DNA from: Chroococcidiopsidaceae cyanobacterium YX2bin18
Lineage (GTDB): Bacteria > Cyanobacteriota > Cyanobacteriia > Cyanobacteriales > Chroococcidiopsidaceae
DNA length: 42,626 nt
Reading direction: 5' to 3'
Assembly (NCBI GenBank): GCA_030446505.1
Contig: JAUJND010000031.1
Location: forward strand, 1 to 42,626
Part shown: in pieces, positions 1-7,826 of the stretch
How positions within the stretch are numbered: the stretch's first letter is position 1
How the letters are laid out: each line of letters begins with the position of its first letter
Notes under the pieces: model-generated
Told to the model about the DNA's origin: nothing
The model's input: the letters and a program-made list of their open reading frames with translations, nothing else
The model's database searches: none
Program-made: the position numbers and the translations under genes

Positions 1-32
1 TTATGGTGTTAAGACGTGTGCTCTTCAGATAT
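1..32. other. Illumina TruSeq adapter-like sequence at the window edge
   Basis: Read on the minus strand, positions 32 to 1 resemble the start of the TruSeq read-1 adapter. A 15-base core GAAGAGCACACGTCT (positions 12-26) is identical, and 21 of the 24 bases at 9-32 match. The mismatches are mostly adapter G read as T on that strand. This looks like untrimmed read-through carried into a contig end, so these bases and the last codons of the overlapping gene are probably not genomic. Confidence 0.8.
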
Positions 33-685
33 ATACTTTTTTCAAACCGAGGCGATTTTTTGTACTTATACGTATCTGCAATCGTATGAGATAGAGTGTA
101 GGTATTTAAAGGTGGTGCGCATTTTGCTGTGTGATGTTGAATAGCATACACACCTTGAATTATTCCTGCCTTTGGAGTGCGTTCCAATTCCTTAACTACT
201 GTGGCAGGAAACCATTTCAGCTGACCTTTACCCTTTTTAGCAGCATCTTTCAACTGGTCAAACAAAATATTATGACCATCACGGGGGAGAAAGCAAGAAT
301 CACTTACCCAGCAGTCACCAGGGTTCAATTCTTTGTACTGGCGTTCAATTCGCTTTCGCAATTCTAGGTAGCCACGAGAGTAGAGTAATTTTGCTCGTTG
401 AGTTGGTCGTTCATCTAGTGCTGAGGTTCCTTGAGTGGAAATTTGTCCTCCTACCCAGTCGGTAATTTCAGTCAGGCAGACAGTTCTTCCTGCTAATAAG
501 CCTTCATAAGCTGTGGCAACACCAGATAGTCCACCACCTACTACTAAAATTTCACACTCTACAGTTTGGTCTGGAATTCTAGGTGGTGCGGCAAAAGTAT
601 TTGGTGTAAGGGATAAGAGGCTTGATAATAAGGTGAGGTTAACAAGACTTATTTGGCGACAAGTTGCTATGCGTCTACACTTCAT
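1..685 (-). CDS. FAD-dependent oxidoreductase, secreted-type, cut by window edge
   Basis: The frame runs open from the ATG at 685 to the left edge (228 codons), so the C-terminus is missing. The N-terminus has basic residues, a hydrophobic stretch (LLSSLLSL) and NTFAAPP, which looks like a cleavable signal peptide. A Rossmann FAD motif follows at about residues 44-60 (EILVVGGGLSGVATAYEG), with TEITDWVGGQIS further on, typical of the cyanobacterial FAD-dependent oxidoreductase family (FAD_oxidored type). The substrate is unknown. The last ten or so residues are encoded by the adapter-like bases at 1-32 and should be ignored. No partner gene is evident; the next gene, on the same strand, lies about 100 bp upstream. 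Confidence 0.75.
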   Translation of the reverse strand, partial: MKCRRIATCRQISLVNLTLLSSLLSLTPNTFAAPPRIPDQTVECEILVVGGGLSGVATAYEGLLAGRTVCLTEITDWVGGQISTQGTSALDERPTQRAKLLYSRGYLELRKRIERQYKELNPGDCWVSDSCFLPRDGHNILFDQLKDAAKKGKGQLKWFPATVVKELERTPKAGIIQGVYAIQHHTAKCAPPLNTYTLSHTIADTYKYKKSPRFEKSIYLKSTRLNTI

Positions 686-787
686 AGTCGAGGTCTGTTT
701 GGCTCCTACGTCTAGCTAGCCTTCAGACGTTAACACCACAAAATTGTTCATAGCAAGTTTTTAGTTGATAGGCAAAAAGTTATCAGT

Positions 788-1651
788 TCAAGCAGTTGCA
801 GTTGGTGATGCAATCAATGTAATTACAGTAACTTCTGGTCGGCAAAATAAGCGTCCTGGCAGATAAGTTCCTAAGCCACGATTGACATACAGCTGGTTGT
901 TTCCTACCTGGTGAAACCCCTGCGCCCATTCCCAACGTCGGACTACTTTGGCAAAGTCTTTTTGCATGAACGGCACTCTGCGTCGCGCTGATTTAGGAAT
1001 GCTACGGCGAATCTTTTTGTATAAGGTAACAACAGGACCAATTCCTGGAATCGTAAACTGACCACCATGAGTATGACCTGATAATTGCAAATCCACGCGC
1101 CAGTGTTTCAATAGCTGGGCAGTATCTGGATTGTGGGATAACACGATGCGGGGTTTTTCGGTATCCAGCTTGCTCATCGCTGATAGGTTGAACTCGCGTG
1201 ACCAATAATCAGCTAGCCCTACCAAGGGTAAGGCTTGTCCTAGCGGATAGGCAATTTCGTTCCAAAGAACGTGAATTCCAATGCTAGTTAGAGCAGTTGT
1301 AATTTCTGCTTTTGAGCCGGGGTAACAGATATCATGGTTGCCTAGTACGGCATAGATGCCGGCGTGACTTTGCAGATGTTTGAGCCGTAATACTAGGTTA
1401 TGGATTGGTGCTGGATCGTCGGTGACATAATCACCAGTTAATAGAACTAAATCTGGTTCAGCTTCGTTACTAGCGGCGATCGCTTGTGCTAACATCCGTT
1501 CCGAAAGTCGCAAGCCATCATAATGAAGATCCGAAAGTTGCACCAGTGTTGTACCTTGCAACGATACTGGCAGATCCGCGATCGCAACCGTTAATTTTTC
1601 AACACTCAACGCTCCAGACAATATCGGATGCATACTGACTCCACTCCTCAA
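788..1651 (-). CDS. Calcineurin-like metallophosphoesterase (YkuE/YaeI type)
   Basis: The 287-residue protein has the full metallophosphoesterase motif series: SDLHYD with D41-x-H43, GD at 73-74, GNHD at 104-107, SHNPD at 172-176 and GHTHGGQ at 192-198. These residues bind the two catalytic metals. The order and the GHTHGGQ ending match YkuE/YaeI-like phosphoesterases, some of which cleave UDP-diacylglucosamine or other phosphodiesters. The substrate here cannot be told. Translation may start at the first Met or at Met7. The gene lies 17 bp downstream of the flavoprotein gene on the same strand and may be cotranscribed with it. No disruptions are seen. Confidence 0.85.
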   Translation of the reverse strand: MRSGVSMHPILSGALSVEKLTVAIADLPVSLQGTTLVQLSDLHYDGLRLSERMLAQAIAASNEAEPDLVLLTGDYVTDDPAPIHNLVLRLKHLQSHAGIYAVLGNHDICYPGSKAEITTALTSIGIHVLWNEIAYPLGQALPLVGLADYWSREFNLSAMSKLDTEKPRIVLSHNPDTAQLLKHWRVDLQLSGHTHGGQFTIPGIGPVVTLYKKIRRSIPKSARRRVPFMQKDFAKVVRRWEWAQGFHQVGNNQLYVNRGLGTYLPGRLFCRPEVTVITLIASPTATA

Positions 1652-1668
1652 GGCGCAGCGCTTTTAGC

Positions 1669-3093
1669 TTAGCCCAGCATCCGTAAAAAGTTAAACAAAT
1701 TTTTTAATAGGCTTTGAAGTTGATGGTTTTTTTCGTAGTTCTGCTTAGTCAGTTCAAATGCCACTTTACTATTAACTTCTGTTAAAGTAGGGTAGATATG
1801 AATGCCGCCAAGAGCAGAAATTTTGAGTTTATGGGACATCGCCAAGATGATTTCGTGAATCAATTCTCCAGCAGATGCTCCAACTAAATGAGCGCCGAGA
1901 ATCTGACCATTTCGCCTGGTGATGATTTTGGCAAATCCCGCTGTTGCGGCTTCTGCTTGGGCGCGATCCACCTCATCAAAGCCCTGTTTTACTACATAAA
2001 TATCATCCCGATAACGTTCTCTGGCTTCTTGTTCTGTCAAACCGACACGCGCAAGTTCTGGATCAGTAAATGTTGCCCAGGGAATTACTCGATAGTCAGC
2101 TTTAAGTACAGGTAAAAACAGAGCATTTTTCAGAACTACATTTGCTTGGTAGCCTGCGACATGGGTGAACTGGTAGCCGCCAATTACATCACCACAAGCA
2201 TAGATGCGGGGATTCGTTGTCTGGAGTTTGCTATTGACTTCAATTCCCACTTTGCTTAATTTCACCCCAGCTGCATCTAGATTTAATGATTCAACATTGG
2301 GTTGTCTTCCAGCTGCGACTAAAATTTCATCAACAGTAATTTTGTCCTCTGTTGTCCAGACGTGCTTTTTACCATCAGCAACTTCAACTCGTTCAGCTTT
2401 AGTTTGAAGTAGCAAGCGGATGCCTTCGGATTCAAATTGCTTGTGGATTACTGCAACTGCTTCTGGATCTTCTTTATGTAGGAGGCGATCGCGGCTAACA
2501 ATTATCGTAACTTGTGAACCCAGCCGGGAAAAGGCTTGCCCCAACTCACAACCAATTGGTCCACCACCAATTACCGCCAGAGATTTTGGCAGTTGAGTTA
2601 TTGAAAAAACTTCTTCATTCGTTAGATAGCCTGCTTCTTTAAGTCCAGGAATCGGCGGAATTGCAGGACGGGAACCTGTGCAAACTACAAAAGCTCTAGC
2701 TTTGAGATTTCTACCGTTAACTTTAAAGGTTTGCCGATTTATAAATTTACCGCTGCCAAAAATAACCTCGACACCTAAAGCTTCAAATCTTTCTGGTGAG
2801 TCGTGCGGTTGAATTGTGGAAATAACACCTTGAACGTGACCAATTGCTTTGGCAAAGTCAATTTCAGGATCTTTGCAATAAACACCGAAGCGTCCAGCGT
2901 GTTTTACGTCGTAAGCGATGCGGGAGGCGTGGATCAGGGATTTACTGGGAACGCAGCCGTACCAGAGACAATCACCACCCAGGCGATCGCGTTCTATTAA
3001 AGCTACTTTTGCTTTTAGTGATGCCGCGATACCAGCAACCAGCAAACCAGCAGAACCGCCGCCAATGACAACTAAATCGTATTCAACAGCCAT
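1669..3093 (-). CDS. Mercuric reductase-like pyridine nucleotide-disulfide oxidoreductase
   Basis: This is a 474-residue class I flavoprotein disulfide reductase. It has an N-terminal FAD motif (VVIGGGSAGL, residues 8-17), a redox-active pair C42 and C47 in GGDCLWYGCVPSK, a second dinucleotide motif (VIGGGPIGCELG) near residue 175, a central FAD motif ending in YACGDV, and a C-terminal dimerisation domain with HIYPTLTEV. The proteins usually called mercuric reductase in cyanobacteria look like this. However, the N-terminal metal-binding domain and the C-terminal cysteine pair of true MerA are absent, so Hg(II) reduction is doubtful. A dihydrolipoamide dehydrogenase-like or general disulfide/quinone reductase role is equally possible. 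There are no lipoyl enzyme genes nearby. Confidence 0.85.
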   Translation of the reverse strand: MAVEYDLVVIGGGSAGLLVAGIAASLKAKVALIERDRLGGDCLWYGCVPSKSLIHASRIAYDVKHAGRFGVYCKDPEIDFAKAIGHVQGVISTIQPHDSPERFEALGVEVIFGSGKFINRQTFKVNGRNLKARAFVVCTGSRPAIPPIPGLKEAGYLTNEEVFSITQLPKSLAVIGGGPIGCELGQAFSRLGSQVTIIVSRDRLLHKEDPEAVAVIHKQFESEGIRLLLQTKAERVEVADGKKHVWTTEDKITVDEILVAAGRQPNVESLNLDAAGVKLSKVGIEVNSKLQTTNPRIYACGDVIGGYQFTHVAGYQANVVLKNALFLPVLKADYRVIPWATFTDPELARVGLTEQEARERYRDDIYVVKQGFDEVDRAQAEAATAGFAKIITRRNGQILGAHLVGASAGELIHEIILAMSHKLKISALGGIHIYPTLTEVNSKVAFELTKQNYEKNHQLQSLLKNLFNFLRMLG

Positions 3094-3228
3094 GATTTTA
3101 TTGAGGTTGTGTAAGTGTGCGTAGGACTAAATCCTTGCCAGAGGCATCGCCTTCTTTATTCCTATCTCAGATGAGGTGTGATTGCATAAGCTATCTGATG
3201 GCTATTGTGTCTTAGTAAACTGAGATTA

Positions 3229-3349
3229 GGCTGAGAGGGGTGTGGTCAAAAGTAGTTGGTCAGACATACATCCACGCCAAGCGGACAGTTGATGTTAAGC
3301 GTTGAGTAGTGGCTCCCGCCAACTGGTTTTGACCACACCCGGCTGAGAG
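3229..3349. mobile_element. 103-bp MITE with 9-bp target-site duplication
   Basis: Positions 3238-3340 form a non-coding element with 22-bp terminal inverted repeats that match at 20 of 22 positions. They begin GGGTGTGGTCAAAA and end TTTTGACCACACCC. It is flanked by a perfect 9-bp direct repeat, GGCTGAGAG, at 3229-3237 and 3341-3349. This is the signature of insertion by a DDE transposase acting in trans. The element sits in the gap between two divergently transcribed genes. Confidence 0.85.
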
Positions 3350-3477
3350 TAAGCTGGGTAATGGCATAGTCTACAAAAATTCACTCTCAAAAAACTTTGC
3401 CTCAGAAGGAAGCGTTAGGCTATATTCAGCAGATTTATCCATATTTCATCATGCCGTCTTTAAGGAGGATTTAGTCA

Positions 3478-4650
3478 ATGCAACTAGCGCCATCTGAAGA
3501 AAAGATGTGGGAAAAATCAGACTCAAAAAATCGCATCAGTCAAATGACCGACGCTCAAATTAATGCTAAGTACGAGAGCGGAGAGCAAAGAATACTCACT
3601 GAAATGAATCGTGAAAAGCTGCCGAGCTTTGTGGAAGCATTAAATAAGCCTGGGTACATGGATGTGCGCCCTTTTTATCAGAGAAGGTTGCGTTGGGATG
3701 CAAAGATGCAGTCACGACTTATCGAGTCTTTTCTGATCAACATTCCTGTACCTTCAGTTATTCTTTATGAAAAAAATTATAATTCCTATGAAGTGATGGA
3801 TGGACAACAGAGAATCACAGCTATTCGTGATTTTTATGAAAACAAATTAAAACTAACTGGGCTAGAACTTTGGCCGGAGCTTAATGGACGTACCTATGAT
3901 ACACTTCCTGCAAAAATTAAGTCAGGTATTGACCGCCGTTCAATATCCTCCATAGTGCTAATTACAGAATCAACATCCGACCCTGAAGAAGCGTTTTTCT
4001 TAAAGCAGATTGCTTTTGAACGTCTTAATACTGGTGGGGTAGAGCTAATTCCTCAAGAGGTACGGAACTGTGTGTATTACGGTAAGTTTAGCGAGATATT
4101 ACCTGAATTAGCTGGTAATAGTATATTTGCAGAGGCTTGGGGAATTCCAATAGGTAATCATGAAGAACTCATGAAAAATAACCTGTATAAAAAGATGGAA
4201 GATGCTGAACTAGTTCTTCGCTTCTTTGCACTACGTCATGTAGATGATTTCCGGAAAGGAATGGAAGGATTTCTTAATCTATACATGATGAATAGTTTAA
4301 AGTTCTCCGATGAAGATATCGAGATTCTTAAAGATATTTTCATCAAGACTATAAACTTAGCTCACCAAATTTACGAAGAGAATTTATTCAAACCTTTTGA
4401 TCCAGAGGTTGACACTTGGAAGGAGAGCGCTTATAAGGCATATTACGATGCCGTCATGGTTGGATTTAGTAGACATTTGGCAGATGCAGATGTATTAGTT
4501 GAGCGGAAGTCAAGAGTGATTGAAGAGACAAAGAGGCTTTTTGAAACAGACAAATCAAAGCTTTTTACAGGTGCTGGAAGAACTAAGGCTGATATCCAGG
4601 AGCGAATAATATTGTTTGACAATATGCTGTCCCAAGTCATCGCAGAATAA
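3478..4650 (+). CDS. DUF262 (GmrSD N-terminal/ParB-like) protein
   Basis: The 390-residue protein carries a DUF262 domain at about residues 60-215. It shows the FYQRRLRW segment (66-73), SFLINIPVPSVIL, and the hallmark DGQQR at 108-112, followed by the conserved FERLNTGG segment. DUF262 is the ParB/Srx-fold nucleotide-sensing or nuclease module of the type IV restriction enzyme GmrSD. Here the usual DUF1524 HNH nuclease half is absent. A strong ribosome-binding site (TAAGGAGGATT) lies just before the ATG. The next gene encodes a HEPN protein 6 bp downstream, so the two form one operon and probably a toxin-like or restriction-like defence unit. The defence role is inferred from family and context. 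Confidence 0.85.
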   Translation: MQLAPSEEKMWEKSDSKNRISQMTDAQINAKYESGEQRILTEMNREKLPSFVEALNKPGYMDVRPFYQRRLRWDAKMQSRLIESFLINIPVPSVILYEKNYNSYEVMDGQQRITAIRDFYENKLKLTGLELWPELNGRTYDTLPAKIKSGIDRRSISSIVLITESTSDPEEAFFLKQIAFERLNTGGVELIPQEVRNCVYYGKFSEILPELAGNSIFAEAWGIPIGNHEELMKNNLYKKMEDAELVLRFFALRHVDDFRKGMEGFLNLYMMNSLKFSDEDIEILKDIFIKTINLAHQIYEENLFKPFDPEVDTWKESAYKAYYDAVMVGFSRHLADADVLVERKSRVIEETKRLFETDKSKLFTGAGRTKADIQERIILFDNMLSQVIAE

Positions 4651-4656
4651 AGAGCG

Positions 4657-5685
4657 ATGTTTCAGGAGCTTTTAGCGACAGTAAGGGAGAACATTTCTAC
4701 TGTCCGTTCTATCATCAAGACTAGCGATAGGCTTAGAGATATTGGATTTGGAGGAGATGCTATTACAAAACACTCATTCAGCACACTACTTCAAGATATT
4801 CCCAGTTTAAAGGAGTGGCGAGTTTACGATCACTGCTCGGCGATAACGCGGTTGTATGCAATTTATGAAAACTTTGTTGAAAATTTAATTAGCCGCTGGT
4901 TAGGGCTTCTGCCAGGATTGTTTCCTCGTTATTCAGACCTAGAAGAGAGAATCCGAAATACTCACCAGATGGGAGTGGGACGTTTGCTGCTTGACCTGAA
5001 GAAAAACAGGTATGAACACCTTTCCCCTAAGGAAGTTGTTCACGGGTTATTTCGTGGGGTTACTGGTGAAGAAGAATATGAGCTATTGTCAGATGCATTT
5101 CTCTTCCATGAGCAGAACTTTCGCAGAGAAACCCTAGAGAAATTATTAGCTGATGCTGGTATTCCGAATGCATGGGCTTGGGTAGATAAACATAGAGCCG
5201 TAAATAATTTTGTAGAAGAGATTCGAGGAAATCAAAACACTACGGAAGGAGAACTAAATGAACTGATTAGCTATCGGAATGACGCAGCTCACGGAGCGCT
5301 GATAGATGACTTTTTAGGTTCCAACGCACTACTGGAATTGTGTGATTTTGTGGATACTTTATGTCAAGCACTTGCTGAGTTGGTGACTTATCAGGCTATT
5401 GAGTGCAAGAAATCAATAGGTCAAGCAAGAGAAATAGGTAAAATTACAGAGTGGTTTAAAAAACATGAGGCTGGGGTAGCAAAGGTTGAGGAAACTACCT
5501 TATCAGTCGGAGGTAGCCTTTTCCTAGTTAGCAAGGGGAGTTCTTGCTGTCAGTTAGCTACTATTAAGAGCATTCGGATTGATGACATTCCAGTTGAAGA
5601 GGTGCAAACAACTACTGGAATGGAGGTGGGGCTAAAGTTTGATGTAGATGCAAGAAAAGATTTGCTTCTATATACAGTTGAATAA
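4657..5685 (+). CDS. HEPN-domain protein (MAE_28990/MAE_18760-like)
   Basis: This 342-residue protein follows the DUF262 gene after 6 bp. It matches the MAE_28990/MAE_18760-like HEPN family, originally named from Microcystis. It has an N-terminal helical region with YDHCSAITRLYAIYENFVENL (about residues 57-77, quoted here only for orientation) and a HEPN active-site motif R-N-D-A-A-H at residues 207-212, which fits the Rx4H RNase signature. HEPN proteins of this kind are predicted ribonucleases of toxin and abortive-infection systems. The C-terminal 80 residues are probably beta-rich and of unknown role. A DUF262 protein paired with HEPN suggests a sensor plus an RNase effector. The catalytic motif is intact. 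Confidence 0.8.
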   Translation: MFQELLATVRENISTVRSIIKTSDRLRDIGFGGDAITKHSFSTLLQDIPSLKEWRVYDHCSAITRLYAIYENFVENLISRWLGLLPGLFPRYSDLEERIRNTHQMGVGRLLLDLKKNRYEHLSPKEVVHGLFRGVTGEEEYELLSDAFLFHEQNFRRETLEKLLADAGIPNAWAWVDKHRAVNNFVEEIRGNQNTTEGELNELISYRNDAAHGALIDDFLGSNALLELCDFVDTLCQALAELVTYQAIECKKSIGQAREIGKITEWFKKHEAGVAKVEETTLSVGGSLFLVSKGSSCCQLATIKSIRIDDIPVEEVQTTTGMEVGLKFDVDARKDLLLYTVE

Positions 5686-5731
5686 AAGGTGAGGAAAACG
5701 CACTCGCAACTCCTTTTCAAAATCAAGCTAT

Positions 5732-5857
5732 GGCAATAAAGGCGATCACTTGTTATTAGTAGCAGAGAATGAGCAATATGCTCCCTTAGAAATCAACGAG
5801 CACACAGAGTTCCATATTTGGGGTGTAGTAACCAACGTAATTCACTCGTTATGCTGA
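5732..5857 (+). pseudogene. umuD: umuD remnant (C-terminal fragment)
   Basis: The frame encodes GNKGDHLLLVAENEQYAPL and then EFHIWGVVTNVIHSLC followed by a stop. This matches the end of the LexA/UmuD peptidase domain, which typically closes with F-x-V-W-G-V-V-T-x-V-I-H. No N-terminal half, catalytic serine or start codon is present upstream, so it is a truncated relic. It lies immediately before the umuC remnant in the normal umuDC order. Confidence 0.75.
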
Positions 5858-6220
5858 AGTTTAGTAGATTGCAATTACATTTTATTGCAGTTGCCAATCA
5901 GTATTTGAATTGCGCCTGTGGGTAACTCCCTGGGTTGTGCTGTCTAACAATGATGGTTCGGTTGTAGTGCTAAATGATACAGTTAAAACTTTAAATATTC
6001 AGAAAAACCAACCTTTTTTCCAGTGCCGCTAATTGATGCAATCGGCAAATCTAGCAGTAATATGAGTGCTCATGTTATGGAAAATTTGCGCCAATTCAGT
6101 CCTAACGTAGAGATTTATTCTGTAAACGAAGCTTTTTTGTGCCTTGCAGAACATCAACAAGTCATTGCTGAGTTAGTAGCAGCAGACACTAGTGCAACAC
6201 TTGTCCAGTTGTGTGAGTAA
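5858..6220 (+). pseudogene. umuC: umuC remnant (Y-family polymerase N-terminal fragment)
   Basis: In one frame, PWVVLSNNDGSVVVLNDTVK runs on to QPFFQCR and a stop near 6030. The next frame continues with MSAHVMENLRQFSPNVEIYS followed by VNEAFL, ending at 6220. These match the start of the UmuC catalytic domain, where the equivalent segments are VVVLSNNDGCVV and FSPxVEIYSIDEAFL. The metal-binding Asp of the S-I-D-E motif is replaced by Asn (SVNEAFL). The frame is broken more than once and the rest of the polymerase is missing, so this is a dead gene. An SOS-type mutagenesis operon once stood here. Confidence 0.75.
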
Positions 6221-6347
6221 TTCGAGCAACGGCTAACAAGGGGACAGGCAGTACAACATTTCAAGCTAACGCTAGGGGCAACATAACTTCTGGCACAGAA
6301 ATTAGGGATGCATTAGAGGTTTTAGTATGCTGCATCATCACAGACTA

Positions 6348-7103
6348 TTACTCCTCAATCCGAACAGGTAACTGCTTTAAATCTGGTAGCTCCACTAACT
6401 CTAGTTCTACTAATTCTTTTTCTGCTTCTTTGACTGCTATAGGTACAGGTATGCGTAGAGGTTGGAGTTGTTCTATCCAACAACTTGCTATGGGCAGAGT
6501 TTGCTGTAAATCATCCAAAGGTCGAGGAATCACCATCACCGCGTTTAACTCCCCAATCCGTTCCGCCTCATGCATTCCTGCTTCTAGAGCTACAGCGACA
6601 TTTGTCACTGAACCTCGGATAATTGCTGTACATAAACCTGCGCCAATGCTTTCATGTGCTGATAGTTGCACATCTGCCGCCTTAAGCATGGCATCGGCAG
6701 CACCTACCATGGCAGGAAATCCACGAGTTTCCAGTAGACCGATCGCTTGATTGCTTAAGCGGCTATCTCTTTCTCTTTGAGTAAGTTGAGCCAAGCGACT
6801 ACCAATCGGAAGGACTACTTCCAGGTTGGCTAAAGGTCGAGCAATAACTGAACTTGAAATTAATTGACCTAAATCTGTAGCGGTTCGGGCGCCCACATCT
6901 ACCGCTAAACGGACATCGGCAATTCCACCCCGCACAATCGCTGTACAATGACCACTACCAATTTTTTCATATCCAACTAAGGTTACTCCAGATGCCTTCA
7001 GCATCGCATCTGCAGTGCCAACGATCGCCGGAAAACTGCGAGTCGATACTAACCCCAGTGCCTTATCTCTAAAGTCCTTTAAGTTGTGCTTGTATCCCTC
7101 CAT
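6348..7103 (-). CDS. ccmO: Carboxysome shell protein CcmO (tandem BMC domains)
   Basis: The 251-residue protein contains two consecutive bacterial microcompartment (BMC) domains. The first (about residues 15-95) has ALGLVSTRSFPAIVGTADAM and YEKIGSGHCTAIVRG. The second (about 117-205) has AIGLLETRGFPAMVGAADAM and IGAGLCTAIIRG. Each ends in a RPLxxLxxxLP segment like that of CcmK. This architecture is CcmO, which forms pseudohexameric trimers and is needed for a closed beta-carboxysome shell. The C-terminal 40 residues are a variable tail rich in Glu and Leu. The gene is the last of the minus-strand ccm operon, 36 bp after ccmN, and is intact. Confidence 0.92.
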   Translation of the reverse strand: MEGYKHNLKDFRDKALGLVSTRSFPAIVGTADAMLKASGVTLVGYEKIGSGHCTAIVRGGIADVRLAVDVGARTATDLGQLISSSVIARPLANLEVVLPIGSRLAQLTQRERDSRLSNQAIGLLETRGFPAMVGAADAMLKAADVQLSAHESIGAGLCTAIIRGSVTNVAVALEAGMHEAERIGELNAVMVIPRPLDDLQQTLPIASCWIEQLQPLRIPVPIAVKEAEKELVELELVELPDLKQLPVRIEE

Positions 7104-7139
7104 CTTAGACCTCGACTCTTTATATGCTGCGTTATCACT

Positions 7140-7751
7140 CTAACTACTATTAGAGTTAGATTGATCGTCCTGGAGCGGGCGGTTTAAGGATTGTCTATGC
7201 GGCAACAATGTCGATAACAATCGATTCAGACCAGCCTGTCCATAGACTTGAGCACCAGTGGCTTCCAAAGATTCAGGCGGTTGCTGATTTAAGGAGGACT
7301 CATCTGGAGTGGTTACGGCGGCTAGGGTTCCCGATACCTGATGGTTTGAGGAAGATTCAAAAACCAGAGTAGTTGTAGCCTCTGGTTTTTGATCAGATTG
7401 ACGACTAGCATCTCCAATTAGAGAACCAGGCGGCACCACTTCTCCCGGCCTAAGGTCACTATTCAAAATTGTCGTCATCGAACCAATACAGGCATTAGTT
7501 CCAATTTTACCCTTACCAACCATCAGAACTCCCGTTCCAATATTTGCTCCTGACTCCACTTCCAGAATTCCTTGGTGGGCATGGAGAATTGTTCCCATGC
7601 CAATACAGACTCCAGCAGCAATTATAATCTGACTTTCTGGATCTGCTTGAAAGAGAACACCTGGGGCGATCGCAGCACTGGGATCAATAGTTACATTGCC
7701 ACTAACATAAAAATGGGAGTTGCTAACGGGGTGCAATGACGGCAAATACAT
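7140..7751 (-). CDS. ccmN: Carboxysome assembly protein CcmN
   Basis: The 203-residue protein begins with left-handed beta-helix (hexapeptide) repeats across roughly residues 15-110. A low-complexity Ser/Thr/Pro/Gln linker follows, then an amphipathic helix near the C-terminus (VYGQAGLNRLLSTLLPHR, about residues 167-184). That helix matches the encapsulation peptide by which CcmN binds the CcmK shell, while the N-terminal domain binds CcmM. The layout and length agree with CcmN. A short Ser/Asn-rich tail after the peptide is unusual but harmless. The gene lies between ccmM and ccmO and is intact. The ATG at 7751 is the only sensible start. Confidence 0.92.
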   Translation of the reverse strand: MYLPSLHPVSNSHFYVSGNVTIDPSAAIAPGVLFQADPESQIIIAAGVCIGMGTILHAHQGILEVESGANIGTGVLMVGKGKIGTNACIGSMTTILNSDLRPGEVVPPGSLIGDASRQSDQKPEATTTLVFESSSNHQVSGTLAAVTTPDESSLNQQPPESLEATGAQVYGQAGLNRLLSTLLPHRQSLNRPLQDDQSNSNSS

Positions 7752-7826
7752 CGGAATTGAGTTCCTCTAAGGTCGGAGAATAGGCTTGAAAATGACCCCT
7801 GCTAATGTTGCTAGCGGCTAGAATCC

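Noticed and set aside
4443-4640. Minus-strand frame inside the DUF262 gene.
   Set aside because: It is an antisense shadow of an intact coding region without its own signals.
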